Assembly (NCBI RefSeq): GCF_000336695.1
Contig: NZ_AOMC01000091.1
Span: 38,830-102,829 of the forward strand
From: Halococcus morrhuae DSM 1307
Lineage (GTDB): Archaea > Halobacteriota > Halobacteria > Halobacteriales > Halococcaceae
Length of the DNA stretch: 64,000 nucleotides
Reading direction: 5' to 3'
Shown here: positions 22,317-31,733 of the stretch, piece after piece
Layout of the letters: every line of letters starts with the position of its first letter
Numbering within the stretch: the stretch's first letter is position 1
Position numbers and translations under genes: made by a program
The notes under the pieces: model-generated
The model's database searches: none
Told to the model about the DNA's origin: nothing
What the model saw: the letters and a program-made list of their open reading frames with translations, nothing else

Positions 22317-24688
22317 TTGCTCCCTCGCTCGAAAGTGTAGGTCGGGGTTCCACGGAGCTTCCGTGACATGGATTTGTACTCGCCGTCGGCCCACATCTGG
22401 AGCTGGTCGTCGTAGTGCGGCGAGAAGTGGTTCCCGGAGTTCCCGCCGGGAAGGATTGCTTGAGAGTTGCCGGCCATCGGCACGATCATCCGCCAACTGC
22501 TGCCGGTGGGGTTCTCGACGGCGTAGTTGTTCACCGTCGCGCGCGAGCCGTCGGTCGGTTCGGCGGGATAGCCGAGGAACTCGAGACCCAGCGGGTGGTC
22601 CATCGCGCCGGTGGTGTTGTAGTCGCCGTATCGCTCCTCGCCGTTTCTCTCGATCGTCGCGACGGCTGCCCGCAGTGCCTCGATCATCACCGTTGCGCGC
22701 GAGTCCGCACCGAACCACCGGCTCTCCCGATCGAGATGTTGGAGCACCCAGTCGGCGGGGAAGTACGATTCGTCCAGTCCGGCAGCGCGGAATTCCGGGC
22801 CGAACGTCGCCTTGCGATACTGCTCGAACCAGCGAACGAACACGAGCGCCGCGAGCGAGTCGCGCTCCATCCGATGGTTCCAGGAGTCGAGCGCGTCGAC
22901 GTACCGATCCAGCTCGTCGGTGTCGTCCGCGTCGCGTGTGGCCGCGACGAGCGGCGGGACGAGTGCTTGCGCCCGGAGATCGAGCGTGTCGCGCTGCATG
23001 CGCTTCACGAACGCGCGGTCGATCGGTTTGTCCGACGTCGCTCGCCGATCGAGCAGATCGTAGATCCGGATGCCGCGGTAGGGATCGGAGTACGCCTCGG
23101 CGATGTAATGCGCCGGATCGTCGACGATGCGCTGGTTCGCCGTCCCGATGTAGTCGGGGTTGACGACGCCCGGCTTCTCGTCGAACGGGATGAACCCCTC
23201 CCAGGAGGAACGTCCGTAGGGCGTGAACCCCTGCCACTCGCCTTCGCCCGCGGAGCCGTCGAAGATCTGCGCTCCGGAGACTTCCTTGCCGTCAACGGTG
23301 CGGATCGGGATTCGTCCGGTGACGGAGTAGAGCGTGTTGCCGTCCCGATCCGCGTAGACGAGGTTCTGTGTCGGCGTGTCGAATTTTTCCGTCGATTTCA
23401 GCATATCGTCGAGCCCGTCGCTGTGGCTGTACTCGTAGATCGCCTGTGGCGTCCGTTCGGCCGACAGCCCTGTCCAGGCGACGCCGACGCGACTGCCCTC
23501 GCGCTCGATGACCGGCCCGTGGACGGTCTTTTTGACCGTTACCGTCCTGTTCTCGCCACCGCTGACCGGGATCTCACGACGTTCGGTGTCGAACGCGCGC
23601 CACTCGTTTTTGTACCGATACTGGCCATCCCGCGTGTCGTATCGATAGAAATCGATCACGTCCGCGCCGGTGTTGGTAAAGCCCCACGCGCCGGCGTCGT
23701 TCTCGCCGATGACGACGAACGGGACGCCGGGGAAGGTCACGCCGCGCACGCTCACGTCGTCGGTCCGGAGGTTCATCTCGTACCACACAGGGGGACTCAT
23801 CAGGCTCAGATGCGGGTCGTTCGCCACGATCGGCAGGCCGCTTTTCGTCTGCTCGCCCGAGACGACCCAGCTGTTCGAGCCGATCCCCGCTGGAGACTCG
23901 TAGCTGCTCAGCCAATCGACGAGTCCCGGATCGACGGTGTGTTTGCCCGACGACGATCGGCCCGCCGATCCGTTCGACGACGATCCTGCCGCGCGCTGCC
24001 CGCGGATGATGGGCGAATCGTGATCGAAACGGTCGGGGTAGAGTTGGCGGGCCGCCGCCTTCCCCAATCGGTCGGCGACGAGCGCCTTTCTGAGCGTTCT
24101 GAAACTCCCCGTGAGCGTCCAGGCGATCTGTTTCTGGAGCAACATCGTATCAACCGGTTTCCAGGGGTCCGGCTGGTAGTCGAGCAGCGAGAACTCGATC
24201 GCCGAAGGATCGTCGGTCAGCACCGCGTTGACGCCCTCGGCGTAGGTCTCGCCGAGTGCTCCTGCTTCGGTGTCCTCGAGCAGTGCGACGTTCGCCTGCG
24301 CCGCGCCGTCGAAGTCCATCTTCGTATGGAATATGTCGGAGTCGAGCGTCGCGTCGCCGACGACTTCCGAGAGCCGCCCGCGCATCTGCCGGCGCTGGAG
24401 ATCCATCTGGAAGGCGCGATCGCGTGCCTGCGTGTAGCCGACCGCGAAGTAGAGCGCGTCCTCGTTCTCGGCGTCGATGTGGGGCGTTCCGTAGTCGTCG
24501 TAGCGCACCGTAGCGTTCCCGTGGGAGCTCTCGACGGTCTCCGTTTCGCGCTCGGTCGATTCCCAGGCCGAGCCCGTGAGCGGCGCGAACCGTTCGAGAT
24601 AGCCACGCACTGGCGAGAGCGCACCGACCGCGCCGCCGCCCGCCAGGATCGCCCCGACGAGCGCGCGGCGCGTGAGATCGCGTGCCAT
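22313..24688 (-). CDS. Secreted penicillin-acylase-family amidohydrolase
   Basis: A 791-residue N-terminal-nucleophile hydrolase (PF01804 type). The N-terminus LTRRALVGAILAGGGAVGAL is a likely twin-arginine export signal. YDDYGTPHIDAENEDALYFA and QARDRAFQMDLQRRQMRGRL are typical of the alpha chain. The processing site is GIGSNSW, with the expected nucleophile Ser271 beginning the beta chain, followed by IVANDPHLSLMSPPVWYEM. Substrates of archaeal members are not known; relatives cleave acyl-homoserine lactones, penicillins or N-acyl amino compounds. ATG 24688 is supported by a TATA box 27 bases upstream. A small membrane protein gene follows, coupled by overlap. Confidence 0.88.
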   Translation of the reverse strand: MARDLTRRALVGAILAGGGAVGALSPVRGYLERFAPLTGSAWESTERETETVESSHGNATVRYDDYGTPHIDAENEDALYFAVGYTQARDRAFQMDLQRRQMRGRLSEVVGDATLDSDIFHTKMDFDGAAQANVALLEDTEAGALGETYAEGVNAVLTDDPSAIEFSLLDYQPDPWKPVDTMLLQKQIAWTLTGSFRTLRKALVADRLGKAAARQLYPDRFDHDSPIIRGQRAAGSSSNGSAGRSSSGKHTVDPGLVDWLSSYESPAGIGSNSWVVSGEQTKSGLPIVANDPHLSLMSPPVWYEMNLRTDDVSVRGVTFPGVPFVVIGENDAGAWGFTNTGADVIDFYRYDTRDGQYRYKNEWRAFDTERREIPVSGGENRTVTVKKTVHGPVIEREGSRVGVAWTGLSAERTPQAIYEYSHSDGLDDMLKSTEKFDTPTQNLVYADRDGNTLYSVTGRIPIRTVDGKEVSGAQIFDGSAGEGEWQGFTPYGRSSWEGFIPFDEKPGVVNPDYIGTANQRIVDDPAHYIAEAYSDPYRGIRIYDLLDRRATSDKPIDRAFVKRMQRDTLDLRAQALVPPLVAATRDADDTDELDRYVDALDSWNHRMERDSLAALVFVRWFEQYRKATFGPEFRAAGLDESYFPADWVLQHLDRESRWFGADSRATVMIEALRAAVATIERNGEERYGDYNTTGAMDHPLGLEFLGYPAEPTDGSRATVNNYAVENPTGSSWRMIVPMAGNSQAILPGGNSGNHFSPHYDDQLQMWADGEYKSMSRKLRGTPTYTFERGSK

Positions 24689-24710
24689 ATTCGACCCTGG
24701 ATGGCCCGTG

Positions 24711-24720
24711 ATATAAAACC
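24711..24720 (-). promoter_or_regulatory. TATA box of the acylase gene
   Basis: On the minus strand GGTTTTATAT is centred 27 bases before the ATG at 24688, predicting a leaderless mRNA. Confidence 0.7.
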
Positions 24721-24737
24721 ACGAGCGCCCCGGTGGG

Positions 24738-25229
24738 CTACTCGCGCTCGCGATCGAGCGTCCGCAGGAGATCCTCGCGAGTGATGATGCCGACGATCTC
24801 ATCGTCGTCGATCACCGGTACGCGATTGATGTCGCGCTCCGCGTCGGCCAGCACCGAGAGCACTTCGTCAAGACTGGCGTCGGGCTCGACGGTGACGACG
24901 TCCTCGGTCATCACGGTGCTGATCGGCTTACCGGCGTGTTTCGCGAGATCGAGGTTGACGTCGAGATCGTCCCACGAGAAATCGAAGGCGTAGTCGATCG
25001 GTTCGATGAACGGCGGAAAGCCGATCGGGATCCAGAGCGTGCGGTCGCTCGGCTGGAACAGGTCGACGAGATCGCCCTGTGTGACGATCCCGACCAGCTG
25101 GCCGTCGTCGACGACCGGGAACCCGTTGAACTCGGCCCGCGAGAGCCGCGTCAGCACGGTGCTGATCTCCTCGTCCGAGCCGACGCTTTCGACCTCGCTC
25201 GTCATGATGTCACGCGCGCGAACGGACAT
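24738..25229 (-). CDS. CBS-domain protein
   Basis: A 163-residue protein made of two CBS domains (about 7-60 and 100-157). Each carries the usual pattern: MTSEVESVGSDEEISTVL...FPVVDDGQLVGIVTQGDLVDL, and MTEDVVTVEPDASLDEVL...VPVIDDDEIVGIITREDLL. CBS pairs bind adenine nucleotides and sense energy state; the regulated partner is unknown. It ends 50 bases before the acylase start on the same strand, so the acylase promoter lies between them. Confidence 0.88.
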   Translation of the reverse strand: MSVRARDIMTSEVESVGSDEEISTVLTRLSRAEFNGFPVVDDGQLVGIVTQGDLVDLFQPSDRTLWIPIGFPPFIEPIDYAFDFSWDDLDVNLDLAKHAGKPISTVMTEDVVTVEPDASLDEVLSVLADAERDINRVPVIDDDEIVGIITREDLLRTLDRERE

Positions 25230-25311
25230 ACTGGAACGCCTCGCGGCGCGATGGTAGCTCTTGCGGTGTCGCTCCCGGTGTCGGACACCACCTACCCGGC
25301 GTTCCCGACGG

Positions 25312-27537
25312 TCAGGAGTTGTCTCCCGCCAACGAACGGCGGCTATTGAGGACGACGAGAAGCGTGCCGACGACGAGCAACGCGGACGCGACGACAGGAG
25401 TGACGACGCCCGCGACTGCCAGCATCATCCCGACGACCGGAACGGCGATCGCGAGCACGAGATTCCCGACGAACCGCCGGCGCGTCCTGCGAGCGATGGC
25501 GAGACAGTCGATGAACGAGTCGAGATCGTCGCTCGTCAACAGCGCGTCGGCGGCCGTGGCGGTGAAATCGCTGCCCGCCAGCATCGCCACGCCGACGTCG
25601 GCCGCCGCGAGCGCCGGCGCGTCGTTGGTGCCGTCGCCGACCATCGCCACCGTCCCCGCCTCCCCGAGCTCCTGAACGATCTCCTCCTTTGCCTCGGGTG
25701 CCACGTCGGCGAACACCTCGTCGATGGCCGATTCCTCGAACCGGGCGGCGACCTGCGGATCGTCGCCCGTGATGCAGACCACACGCCGGCCGTCGGCCGC
25801 GAGGCGCTCGACGACTTCGTTCCATCCCTCCCGTGGTGCGTCCGCAAGCGCGACGACGCCCGTCGCCGCGTCGTCCCAGCCGACGACCGCCGGGAGTTCG
25901 CCCGCCGCACGGATCTCAGCGACCCGTGATCGTACCGTTTCGGGGATTTCCCAATCGAGTTCGTCGAACAGCGCCGGGTTGCCGACTGCCGTCCGCGACC
26001 CCTCGACGGTGGCGCTGACGCCGTAGCGATGGTACTCGAACTCGCCGACGTCCTCGGTCGGTGTCGCTTGCTCGCCGATGGCCGCCGCGATCGGATGGCC
26101 CGAGCGCGATTCGACGGCGGCCGCACGCGCGAGGAGTTCCTCCCGATCGCCGAGCGCCGTGATGCCGGTCACGTGCAGTTCGCCGGTCGTGAGCGTCCCG
26201 GTCTTGTCGAACGCGACGATATCGACGTCGGTGATCCGTTCGAGCAGCGTCCGATCGAGGACGGCCACCCCGCAGTCGGCCGCCGTCGCGAGACCGCGCC
26301 CGAGCGCGAGCGGGCCGGCCAGCGCCAGCGCCACCGGGCAGGCGACGACCAGCACCGACAGCCCCGTCAGCAACGCCGTATCGAGCGTCGCACCGGCGAG
26401 CAGCCAGCCCGCGAACGTCACGACGGCGAGCGCGGAGACCAGCGGGACGTACCGTCTGGCGATCCGACTCGTGAGCCGGGCGGCGTTCGTCCGCGTCGCC
26501 CGCAGATCCCAGACGAGTGCGCGGAGTCGGTCGAGCAGGCTGGTCGCGCCGTCGCCGACTCGAATCTCGAAGGCACCGTCGATCGCGATCGAGCCGCCGA
26601 CCACGCCGTCGCCAGGGACCTTTCGCTGTGGGCGCGCCTCGCCGGTGACGAGCGCCTCGTCGACCGCCCCACGACCGTCGATCACCCGGCCGTCGAGCGG
26701 GACGTGCTCGCCGGGCTTGACCAGCAGCGTGTCGCCGGCCTCGCAGTCGTCGGCCGGGAGCGTCTCGGTACCACCATTGGTGAGTCGCGTCGCACGCGAT
26801 TGCGAGCCGTCGAGTCGTTCGGCGAGGTCAGTGATGGTGCGCTGCTCGTCGGCGGCGCGCACGTAGTTGGCGATCGTCGCCACGACGATGATCGTCATCG
26901 CGACGTCGAACGAGAGGTAGGCCTTGTCGAAGAACGCGAGCGAGAGCACCGAATACGCATACGTGGCGAGCGCCGACAGCGCGATCAGCACGTCGAGGGT
27001 GAGTCGGCGCTCGCGGAGGCTGATATATGCCGAGCGGAAGATCGGGAAGCCGACGCCGAAGACGGTGATCGTCGTGAACAGGACGACCGGGCCGTACAGC
27101 CCGACGACGATGGCGTTGGCGTCGAGATACGCGTCGGGATAGAAGCCGAGATAGACCGGATAGAAGAAAACCAGATAGAGCATGTAGACCGGCGCGACGA
27201 CGATGATCGCGAAGGCCGTCCTGACGCGGTCGAACGCGAGCGCGCTACGGTCCTCGTCGGTCGCGTCCGGCGAGGGGGCCGATGCCCGGTAGCCCCACCG
27301 CGAGAGCCCGTCGGCGATGGCGTCGGTGTCGACCCGTTCAGGATCGTAGGTCACGCGGACCGACTCGGCGCTGTAGCTCGCCGCCGCGTCGCGAACGCCG
27401 TCGATATCGGTCGCGAGCGTTTCGAGAAACGACTCGCAGGCGCGGGTGTGCATTCCGCGCAGCGAGAAATACGCCGTCTCGGCGGCCGCTGTGTCGGTTG
27501 TCGTGCGCGAGTCGTGGGTGGTGGAATCAGCGTACAT
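25312..27537 (-). CDS. P1B-like heavy-metal ATPase with altered metal sites
   Basis: A 741-residue P-type ATPase. An N-terminal heavy-metal-associated domain (about 22-85) is present but its CxxC is reduced to TRAC (Thr31, Cys34). Eight membrane helices fit the P1B layout. The transport helix has CPV at 400-402 instead of the usual CPC. The catalytic parts are intact: phosphorylated Asp444 in DKTGTLTTG, SGHPIA, TGDDPQ and GDGTNDAPALAAADVGVAM. So it should hydrolyse ATP, but metal preference cannot be read from the standard motifs. It could export or supply a metal other than Cu+ or Zn2+. The gene stands alone, divergent from an uncharacterised gene. Confidence 0.82.
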   Translation of the reverse strand: MYADSTTHDSRTTTDTAAAETAYFSLRGMHTRACESFLETLATDIDGVRDAAASYSAESVRVTYDPERVDTDAIADGLSRWGYRASAPSPDATDEDRSALAFDRVRTAFAIIVVAPVYMLYLVFFYPVYLGFYPDAYLDANAIVVGLYGPVVLFTTITVFGVGFPIFRSAYISLRERRLTLDVLIALSALATYAYSVLSLAFFDKAYLSFDVAMTIIVVATIANYVRAADEQRTITDLAERLDGSQSRATRLTNGGTETLPADDCEAGDTLLVKPGEHVPLDGRVIDGRGAVDEALVTGEARPQRKVPGDGVVGGSIAIDGAFEIRVGDGATSLLDRLRALVWDLRATRTNAARLTSRIARRYVPLVSALAVVTFAGWLLAGATLDTALLTGLSVLVVACPVALALAGPLALGRGLATAADCGVAVLDRTLLERITDVDIVAFDKTGTLTTGELHVTGITALGDREELLARAAAVESRSGHPIAAAIGEQATPTEDVGEFEYHRYGVSATVEGSRTAVGNPALFDELDWEIPETVRSRVAEIRAAGELPAVVGWDDAATGVVALADAPREGWNEVVERLAADGRRVVCITGDDPQVAARFEESAIDEVFADVAPEAKEEIVQELGEAGTVAMVGDGTNDAPALAAADVGVAMLAGSDFTATAADALLTSDDLDSFIDCLAIARRTRRRFVGNLVLAIAVPVVGMMLAVAGVVTPVVASALLVVGTLLVVLNSRRSLAGDNS

Positions 27538-27774
27538 GGAGTGCGTACGCTCGCCGGTCGGTTACCGTTCGTCGAACCGTGACGCGAGCGCTTCGCCGTC
27601 GGATTCAATGAGCACCACGGTTCGCCCGGAGCGATCTCGGCGGGAACACGCCATCCGAACCGACGGGGTTTTGAGCCTCGATCGACCGAGAGCCGGTATG
27701 GTCGCACAGACGATGGATCGTGTTCCGCGATAGTCGCTGCAACCCTGTTCTTCGATCCCGGCTGGTGATCGCCC

Positions 27775-28581
27775 GTGAGTGATCTCGGCGAATTCGCGAG
27801 CGGGTTCGACGCCGTCGCACTCAAGCCGACCGAGATCGACATCGAATCGGTCGATCTCGCCGACGTCGAACGTGCAGTCATCGACTACGAGGGTCGCGAA
27901 CACCTCCCGGAGCCAGCACTGCTCGCCGACCGCGCCCGCGAGACGGCGCTGTCGGTCACGACGCCGGTCCGTGCCGACGGGTTCGACCCGCTCGGCGACG
28001 ACGGCCTCTCGGCATCGCTTCCCGAGTCCGTCGGTCGCGTGCTCGTCGCGGGCAACCCCGCCTATCTCACCGAAACGGAGCGAACGCGTGCCATCGCCCC
28101 GCGGCTCGGCGCGGCCCGCGAGCGCGCGCCGACAGCGTGGGTCGGCACCGAGGGGATCGGGCGGGTCGCGCTCGCAGCCGGCGGCACCCAGTTCGAACTG
28201 CTCGCGCCGACGACCGTCCGCGAGGTGCGCGCGCTCCGGGCGGCGGGGTTCGACGACGGGATCGCCGTCTACACCCCCGTCGTGCGCAGCGCCGACGAGG
28301 ACGTTCTCCTGGACGCGCTCGGCGACTACGTTGCCCGTCGGGGTTCGGTCGCCGCCGCCCTCGACGATGCGCGCGGGGATGTCGCGACCGCCGCCGACGG
28401 GATGCGAACCGATGCGGGAGCGACGGGCGAACCCCGTTCGGTACTGCTCTCGGCGATCGAGCGGTTCGCGCTCGTTGGCACCGACAACACGATCGATAAA
28501 CGCATCGACGAACTCCGCTCGGCCGGCGTCGACACGCTCGTCGGCTATCCGGCGCGCGGTCCCGCGGCGCTCGGGCGCTGA
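27775..28581 (+). CDS. Uncharacterised haloarchaeal protein, luciferase-like tail
   Basis: A 268-residue soluble protein starting at GTG 27775. The middle has alternating strands and helices as in a TIM-barrel (SVGRVLVAGNPAYLTETE, TAWVGTEGIGRVALAAGG, AVYTPVVRSADEDVLL). The end, FALVGTDNTIDKRIDELRSA plus GVDTLVGYPARG, resembles the tail of F420-dependent luciferase-like oxidoreductases (VGTPEE...L...GVDxxVG.P). I consider it a distant relative of that family, without cofactor motifs I can confirm. Conserved-looking in haloarchaea; role unknown. Confidence 0.65.
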   Translation: MSDLGEFASGFDAVALKPTEIDIESVDLADVERAVIDYEGREHLPEPALLADRARETALSVTTPVRADGFDPLGDDGLSASLPESVGRVLVAGNPAYLTETERTRAIAPRLGAARERAPTAWVGTEGIGRVALAAGGTQFELLAPTTVREVRALRAAGFDDGIAVYTPVVRSADEDVLLDALGDYVARRGSVAAALDDARGDVATAADGMRTDAGATGEPRSVLLSAIERFALVGTDNTIDKRIDELRSAGVDTLVGYPARGPAALGR

Positions 28582-28995
28582 TCGCCGGCATTCGTCGATA
28601 TCGACGTACTGGGAAGCGACCGCTTCGAGCAGGATGACCTACGCGAGGAGACGAACGTCGCCTGAGGACGCCGCGAAACGCCCCATGTGAATCGTTTCCT
28701 CTTCGATGTGGCTCGTGGTTACTGTTCGGTGATAGGATCTCCGCAGTTTGACGGCGGCCGCCGGGGACACGGGGGCGCGGTGATGCCAGAGACACGCGCT
28801 GCGGAGGCCCATGAACTATCCGTCCTCCGCTGTGCCGTGTTCCCGCTCGGATGCAGACAGCCATCCGTCAAAGAGGTGGGCCATGACGACTCAAGGTGGT
28901 ATATACTCGGGTCGTATTCGTCGGTTCATGCGCGACGGTTATCGAACCGTGTTCGACCCGGCGTGAGGCGAATATCGGAACGCTCCAACCGACGA
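28582..28995. other. Gene-free stretch with a nested hairpin
   Basis: No gene is supported between the uncharacterised gene and the AI-2E transporter gene. The notable element is a nested inverted repeat at 28908-28960: CGGGTCG (28908-28914) pairs with CGACCCG (28954-28960), enclosing ACGGTT-ATCG-AACCGT (28935-28950). A TATA-like GGTATATAC (28898-28906) sits just before it. It may be a terminator for the minus-strand transporter gene or part of a small RNA. Confidence 0.4.
28908..28960. terminator. Nested hairpin, possible terminator or small RNA
   Basis: Outer stem of 7 bp and inner stem of 6 bp with an ATCG loop, both perfect. It lies 36 bases beyond the stop codon of the AI-2E transporter gene, on its downstream side. 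There is no T-run, so termination is only a guess. Confidence 0.35.
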
Positions 28996-30051
28996 TCAGC
29001 TAGCGCGACGCCCTCCATCGCCCGGACCTGCCGGTGCGCGCTCGCGGGCGAACAGCTCGACGACCACCTTGAGGATCCCGAGAACGACGGGGCCGAAGAA
29101 CACGCCGAGAAAGCCGAAGACGAACAGCCCACCGGCGATGCCGAGGACGAACAGGCCAGGGTTGAGACCCGCCTCGCGGCCGCCGATGACCGGTCTGAGG
29201 TAGTTGTCGGAGAGGCTCACGACCGTGGCTCCGTAGACGAACAGCACCACGGCGGCGACGGGACGACCGATGATCAGCAGATAGGCCGCCGCCGGTGCCC
29301 AGACGATGAACGCGCCGATGAGCGGCAGTAGTCCGAGCACCACCGTGACGACTGTCCAGAAGACGGCGCTCGGGAAATCGAGGACTACCAGCCCGATGCC
29401 GGTGAGCACGCCCTGGACGACCGCCACCGCGACGTTGCCGACGATCACGGCCCACACGAGCTGATCGACGCGCTCGACGAGCTCCGACCAGGCGGCATCG
29501 GACAGCGGGGAGACGCCGCGCAGCCAGCGCATCGAGGCCGAGCCGTCGACGAGCAGGTAATACGTGAGAAAGAGCAACACCGTCAGACCGAGGGCGACGT
29601 CCGAGAGCCCGCCGAAGACCTTCATCACGCCGCCGAACAGCGCCGATCCCCCGCTGCCCTCGACCACGTTGACGAGCTCGTTCGGATTGAACTCGCCGAG
29701 CAATCGGCTGACGTCGACGGCGACGCCGAACTGCTCGCCGATGAACTGCTCGACGGTGTCGACCCCGAGGTTGCCGGAACGGATGGCCCGGTAGACCTGC
29801 AACGCCTGCCGCGCGGCGATCGTGATCACCGTCCCGAGCGGGATCAGAACCACGAGCGCCGTCGCGAGGATGAGCGAGCCCGAGGCGATCCGCGCGCCGA
29901 TCCGCGGAGCGAGGCGTCTCTGAAGCGGATAGAGCACGTAACCGAGCAGTAGCGCGAGCAGGACGTACTGGGCGAGCGGGAGAACCACCAGCAACGAGAG
30001 TGCCGCGAAGACGACGATGGCCGCGGCGAGCACCCCTTGATCGAGTTCCAT
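28996..30051 (-). CDS. AI-2E (PerM) family transporter
   Basis: A 351-residue membrane protein of the AI-2E/PerM/TqsA family, with about eight helices: an N-terminal block of four, a hydrophilic segment (about 85-160), then FLTYYLLVDGSASMRWLRGV and a C-terminal block with GLVVLDFPSAVFWTVVTVVLG. Members export autoinducer-2, Na+ or unknown solutes. ATG 30051 was chosen over an ATG eight codons upstream because TAGTTTA (about 30077-30083) lies ~28 bases before it. Confidence 0.85.
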   Translation of the reverse strand: MELDQGVLAAAIVVFAALSLLVVLPLAQYVLLALLLGYVLYPLQRRLAPRIGARIASGSLILATALVVLIPLGTVITIAARQALQVYRAIRSGNLGVDTVEQFIGEQFGVAVDVSRLLGEFNPNELVNVVEGSGGSALFGGVMKVFGGLSDVALGLTVLLFLTYYLLVDGSASMRWLRGVSPLSDAAWSELVERVDQLVWAVIVGNVAVAVVQGVLTGIGLVVLDFPSAVFWTVVTVVLGLLPLIGAFIVWAPAAAYLLIIGRPVAAVVLFVYGATVVSLSDNYLRPVIGGREAGLNPGLFVLGIAGGLFVFGFLGVFFGPVVLGILKVVVELFARERAPAGPGDGGRRAS

Positions 30052-30075
30052 GCCGATGATCCTCGCGGCTGCCAC

Positions 30076-30413
30076 TAAACTATGGGCGGTTACTCCCCCA
30101 GCGCGACGGTCGTGTTTCGATCCGGTCGTGATGGCATCGATCGGTTCATTTCGTTATATATCGCCGGACGGACCATCGGTTCAGATAGAATTAGAATGAT
30201 TCAATCGTGAATCGGACTGACTTCGGATAATGTGAGCAAAACAACCGAGTGGGAAGTCGTATGATCATACCCGCATGGATCGGCGTTTTGTGGGAAATAC
30301 GTTATCGAATTGCGAACATGGACTGCTGTTGTGATCGGATTCACCAGTTCCAAGTATGACAGTAATGATTTATTAACGAGAAACACTATACGACTGTTCG
30401 ATGAACACGGGGT
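30076..30413. other. AT-rich intergenic region upstream of the P450 gene
   Basis: About 340 bases, clearly richer in A+T than the surroundings. It holds GATTCA-ATCG-TGAATC (30198-30213), the perfect palindrome GTATGATCATAC (30259-30270) and TTTATTA (30367-30373), the likely TATA box about 44 bases before the P450 ATG. A 61-codon minus-strand frame here lacks protein-like composition. Long AT-rich leaders with palindromes suggest regulation or an insertion scar. Confidence 0.5.
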
Positions 30414-31628
30414 ATGGCAACGTCAGGCATGTCAGGACCGGTGGCGCAGCCGGAGGCGCTCTCGACGCGGGACGCACGCCTCGATCCGTTCCCGTGGTAT
30501 CGGGAGATGCACGAGGAGTCGCCGATCCGCTACGACGAGGATCGCGAGTGTTGGGACGTGTTTCGATACGACGACGTTCACGACGTGCTCCACGATCCGG
30601 AAACGTTCTCCTCGGAGCGACCGTTGACGGCGCAGGGTGAGGGCGAAACCGACGGCATGGCGCTCGAAACCATGCTCAACACCGACCCACCTCGCCACGA
30701 TGAACTCCGAAAAGTCGTCGACGATCCGTTCAAACCCGGCGCGGTGAAACATCTCGCCCCGCACATCCGCGACATCACCAACGAGTATATCGATGCCGTC
30801 GTCGATGACGGCGAACTGGATGTCGTCGCGGATCTCGCCACGCCGCTCCCGGTCACCGTGATCGCCGAACTCATCGGCGTCCCGGCGGACGACCGCGAGC
30901 AGTTCAAACAGTGGTCCGACACCATCGTCGAAGGGCCGGAGGCGGCCACAGTGAGCGCGGAGACCGTCAAAGAGGCGCAGCTACAGGCCCAAGCCGAGAT
31001 GGCGACGTATTTCACGGAACTGATCGAACGGCGTCGGGAAGACCCGCGCGACGATCTCATCAGTGACGTCATCCACGCCGAAGTCGAGGGCACCACGCTC
31101 TCGGAGGGCGAAACGCTCGGTTTTCTCGCATTGCTGTTGATCGCCGGCAATATCACGACGACGAACCTGATCACGAACGCGATTCGGTGTTTCGCAACGC
31201 TCCACGATGGGATCGAATCGGTTCGCGACATCGCCTCGCTCGAACTCGCCGTCGAAGAAGTGCTACGATACCAATCGCCGATTCAAGCGGTTTCACGCGT
31301 CGCGACGACCGACACGCGGCTCGGCGAGCATTCCGTCGAGGCGGGCGACAGAGTGGTCGTGTGGAACGGCGCAGCGAACCACGATGGTGACAAGTTCGAC
31401 GATCCCGGCACGTTCGTTCCGGACCGATCACCGAATCAGCATCTCGCCTTCGGCAGCGGCGTTCACTTCTGTCTCGGGGCACATCTGGCACGCCTCGAAG
31501 CCAGAGTCGCCCTCTCGACGCTGTTCGACCGCTTCGAGACGATGCAGCTCGCCGAGACGGAGCTCCAACCCGTCGAGAGCACGTTCCTCTACGGTGTCCA
31601 GCGACTGCCGGTTCAGTTCAGTACCTGA
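30414..31628 (+). CDS. Cytochrome P450
   Basis: A 404-residue soluble class I-type P450. The heme loop FGSGVHFCLGAH gives the thiolate ligand Cys353; the I-helix oxygen motif is AGNITT (around 246-251); the K-helix ExxR is EEVLR. Early residues DPFPWYREMHEESP and PPRHDELRKVVDDPFKP are typical. Haloarchaeal P450s (CYP174 and relatives) are suspected in carotenoid or fatty-acid hydroxylation, but the substrate is unknown. No ferredoxin or reductase gene is adjacent. Confidence 0.92.
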   Translation: MATSGMSGPVAQPEALSTRDARLDPFPWYREMHEESPIRYDEDRECWDVFRYDDVHDVLHDPETFSSERPLTAQGEGETDGMALETMLNTDPPRHDELRKVVDDPFKPGAVKHLAPHIRDITNEYIDAVVDDGELDVVADLATPLPVTVIAELIGVPADDREQFKQWSDTIVEGPEAATVSAETVKEAQLQAQAEMATYFTELIERRREDPRDDLISDVIHAEVEGTTLSEGETLGFLALLLIAGNITTTNLITNAIRCFATLHDGIESVRDIASLELAVEEVLRYQSPIQAVSRVATTDTRLGEHSVEAGDRVVVWNGAANHDGDKFDDPGTFVPDRSPNQHLAFGSGVHFCLGAHLARLEARVALSTLFDRFETMQLAETELQPVESTFLYGVQRLPVQFST

Positions 31629-31733
31629 CCGTTCCGTGTCGGCGTCGTCTTCTGGAGGCAGTCGACGGGTATCCAGAGTGATCGTCTAGCCGGCCTCGAT
31701 CGACGATCGTGTCGAACTCACAGACGACAGTCC

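Noticed and set aside
28687-29331. 214-codon plus-strand frame overlapping the AI-2E transporter
   Set aside because: Its second half is antisense to a clear membrane protein and its first half lacks protein-like composition.
30201-30386. 61-codon minus-strand frame in the P450 leader
   Set aside because: It is in AT-rich non-coding sequence, lacks acidic haloarchaeal composition and has no family resemblance.
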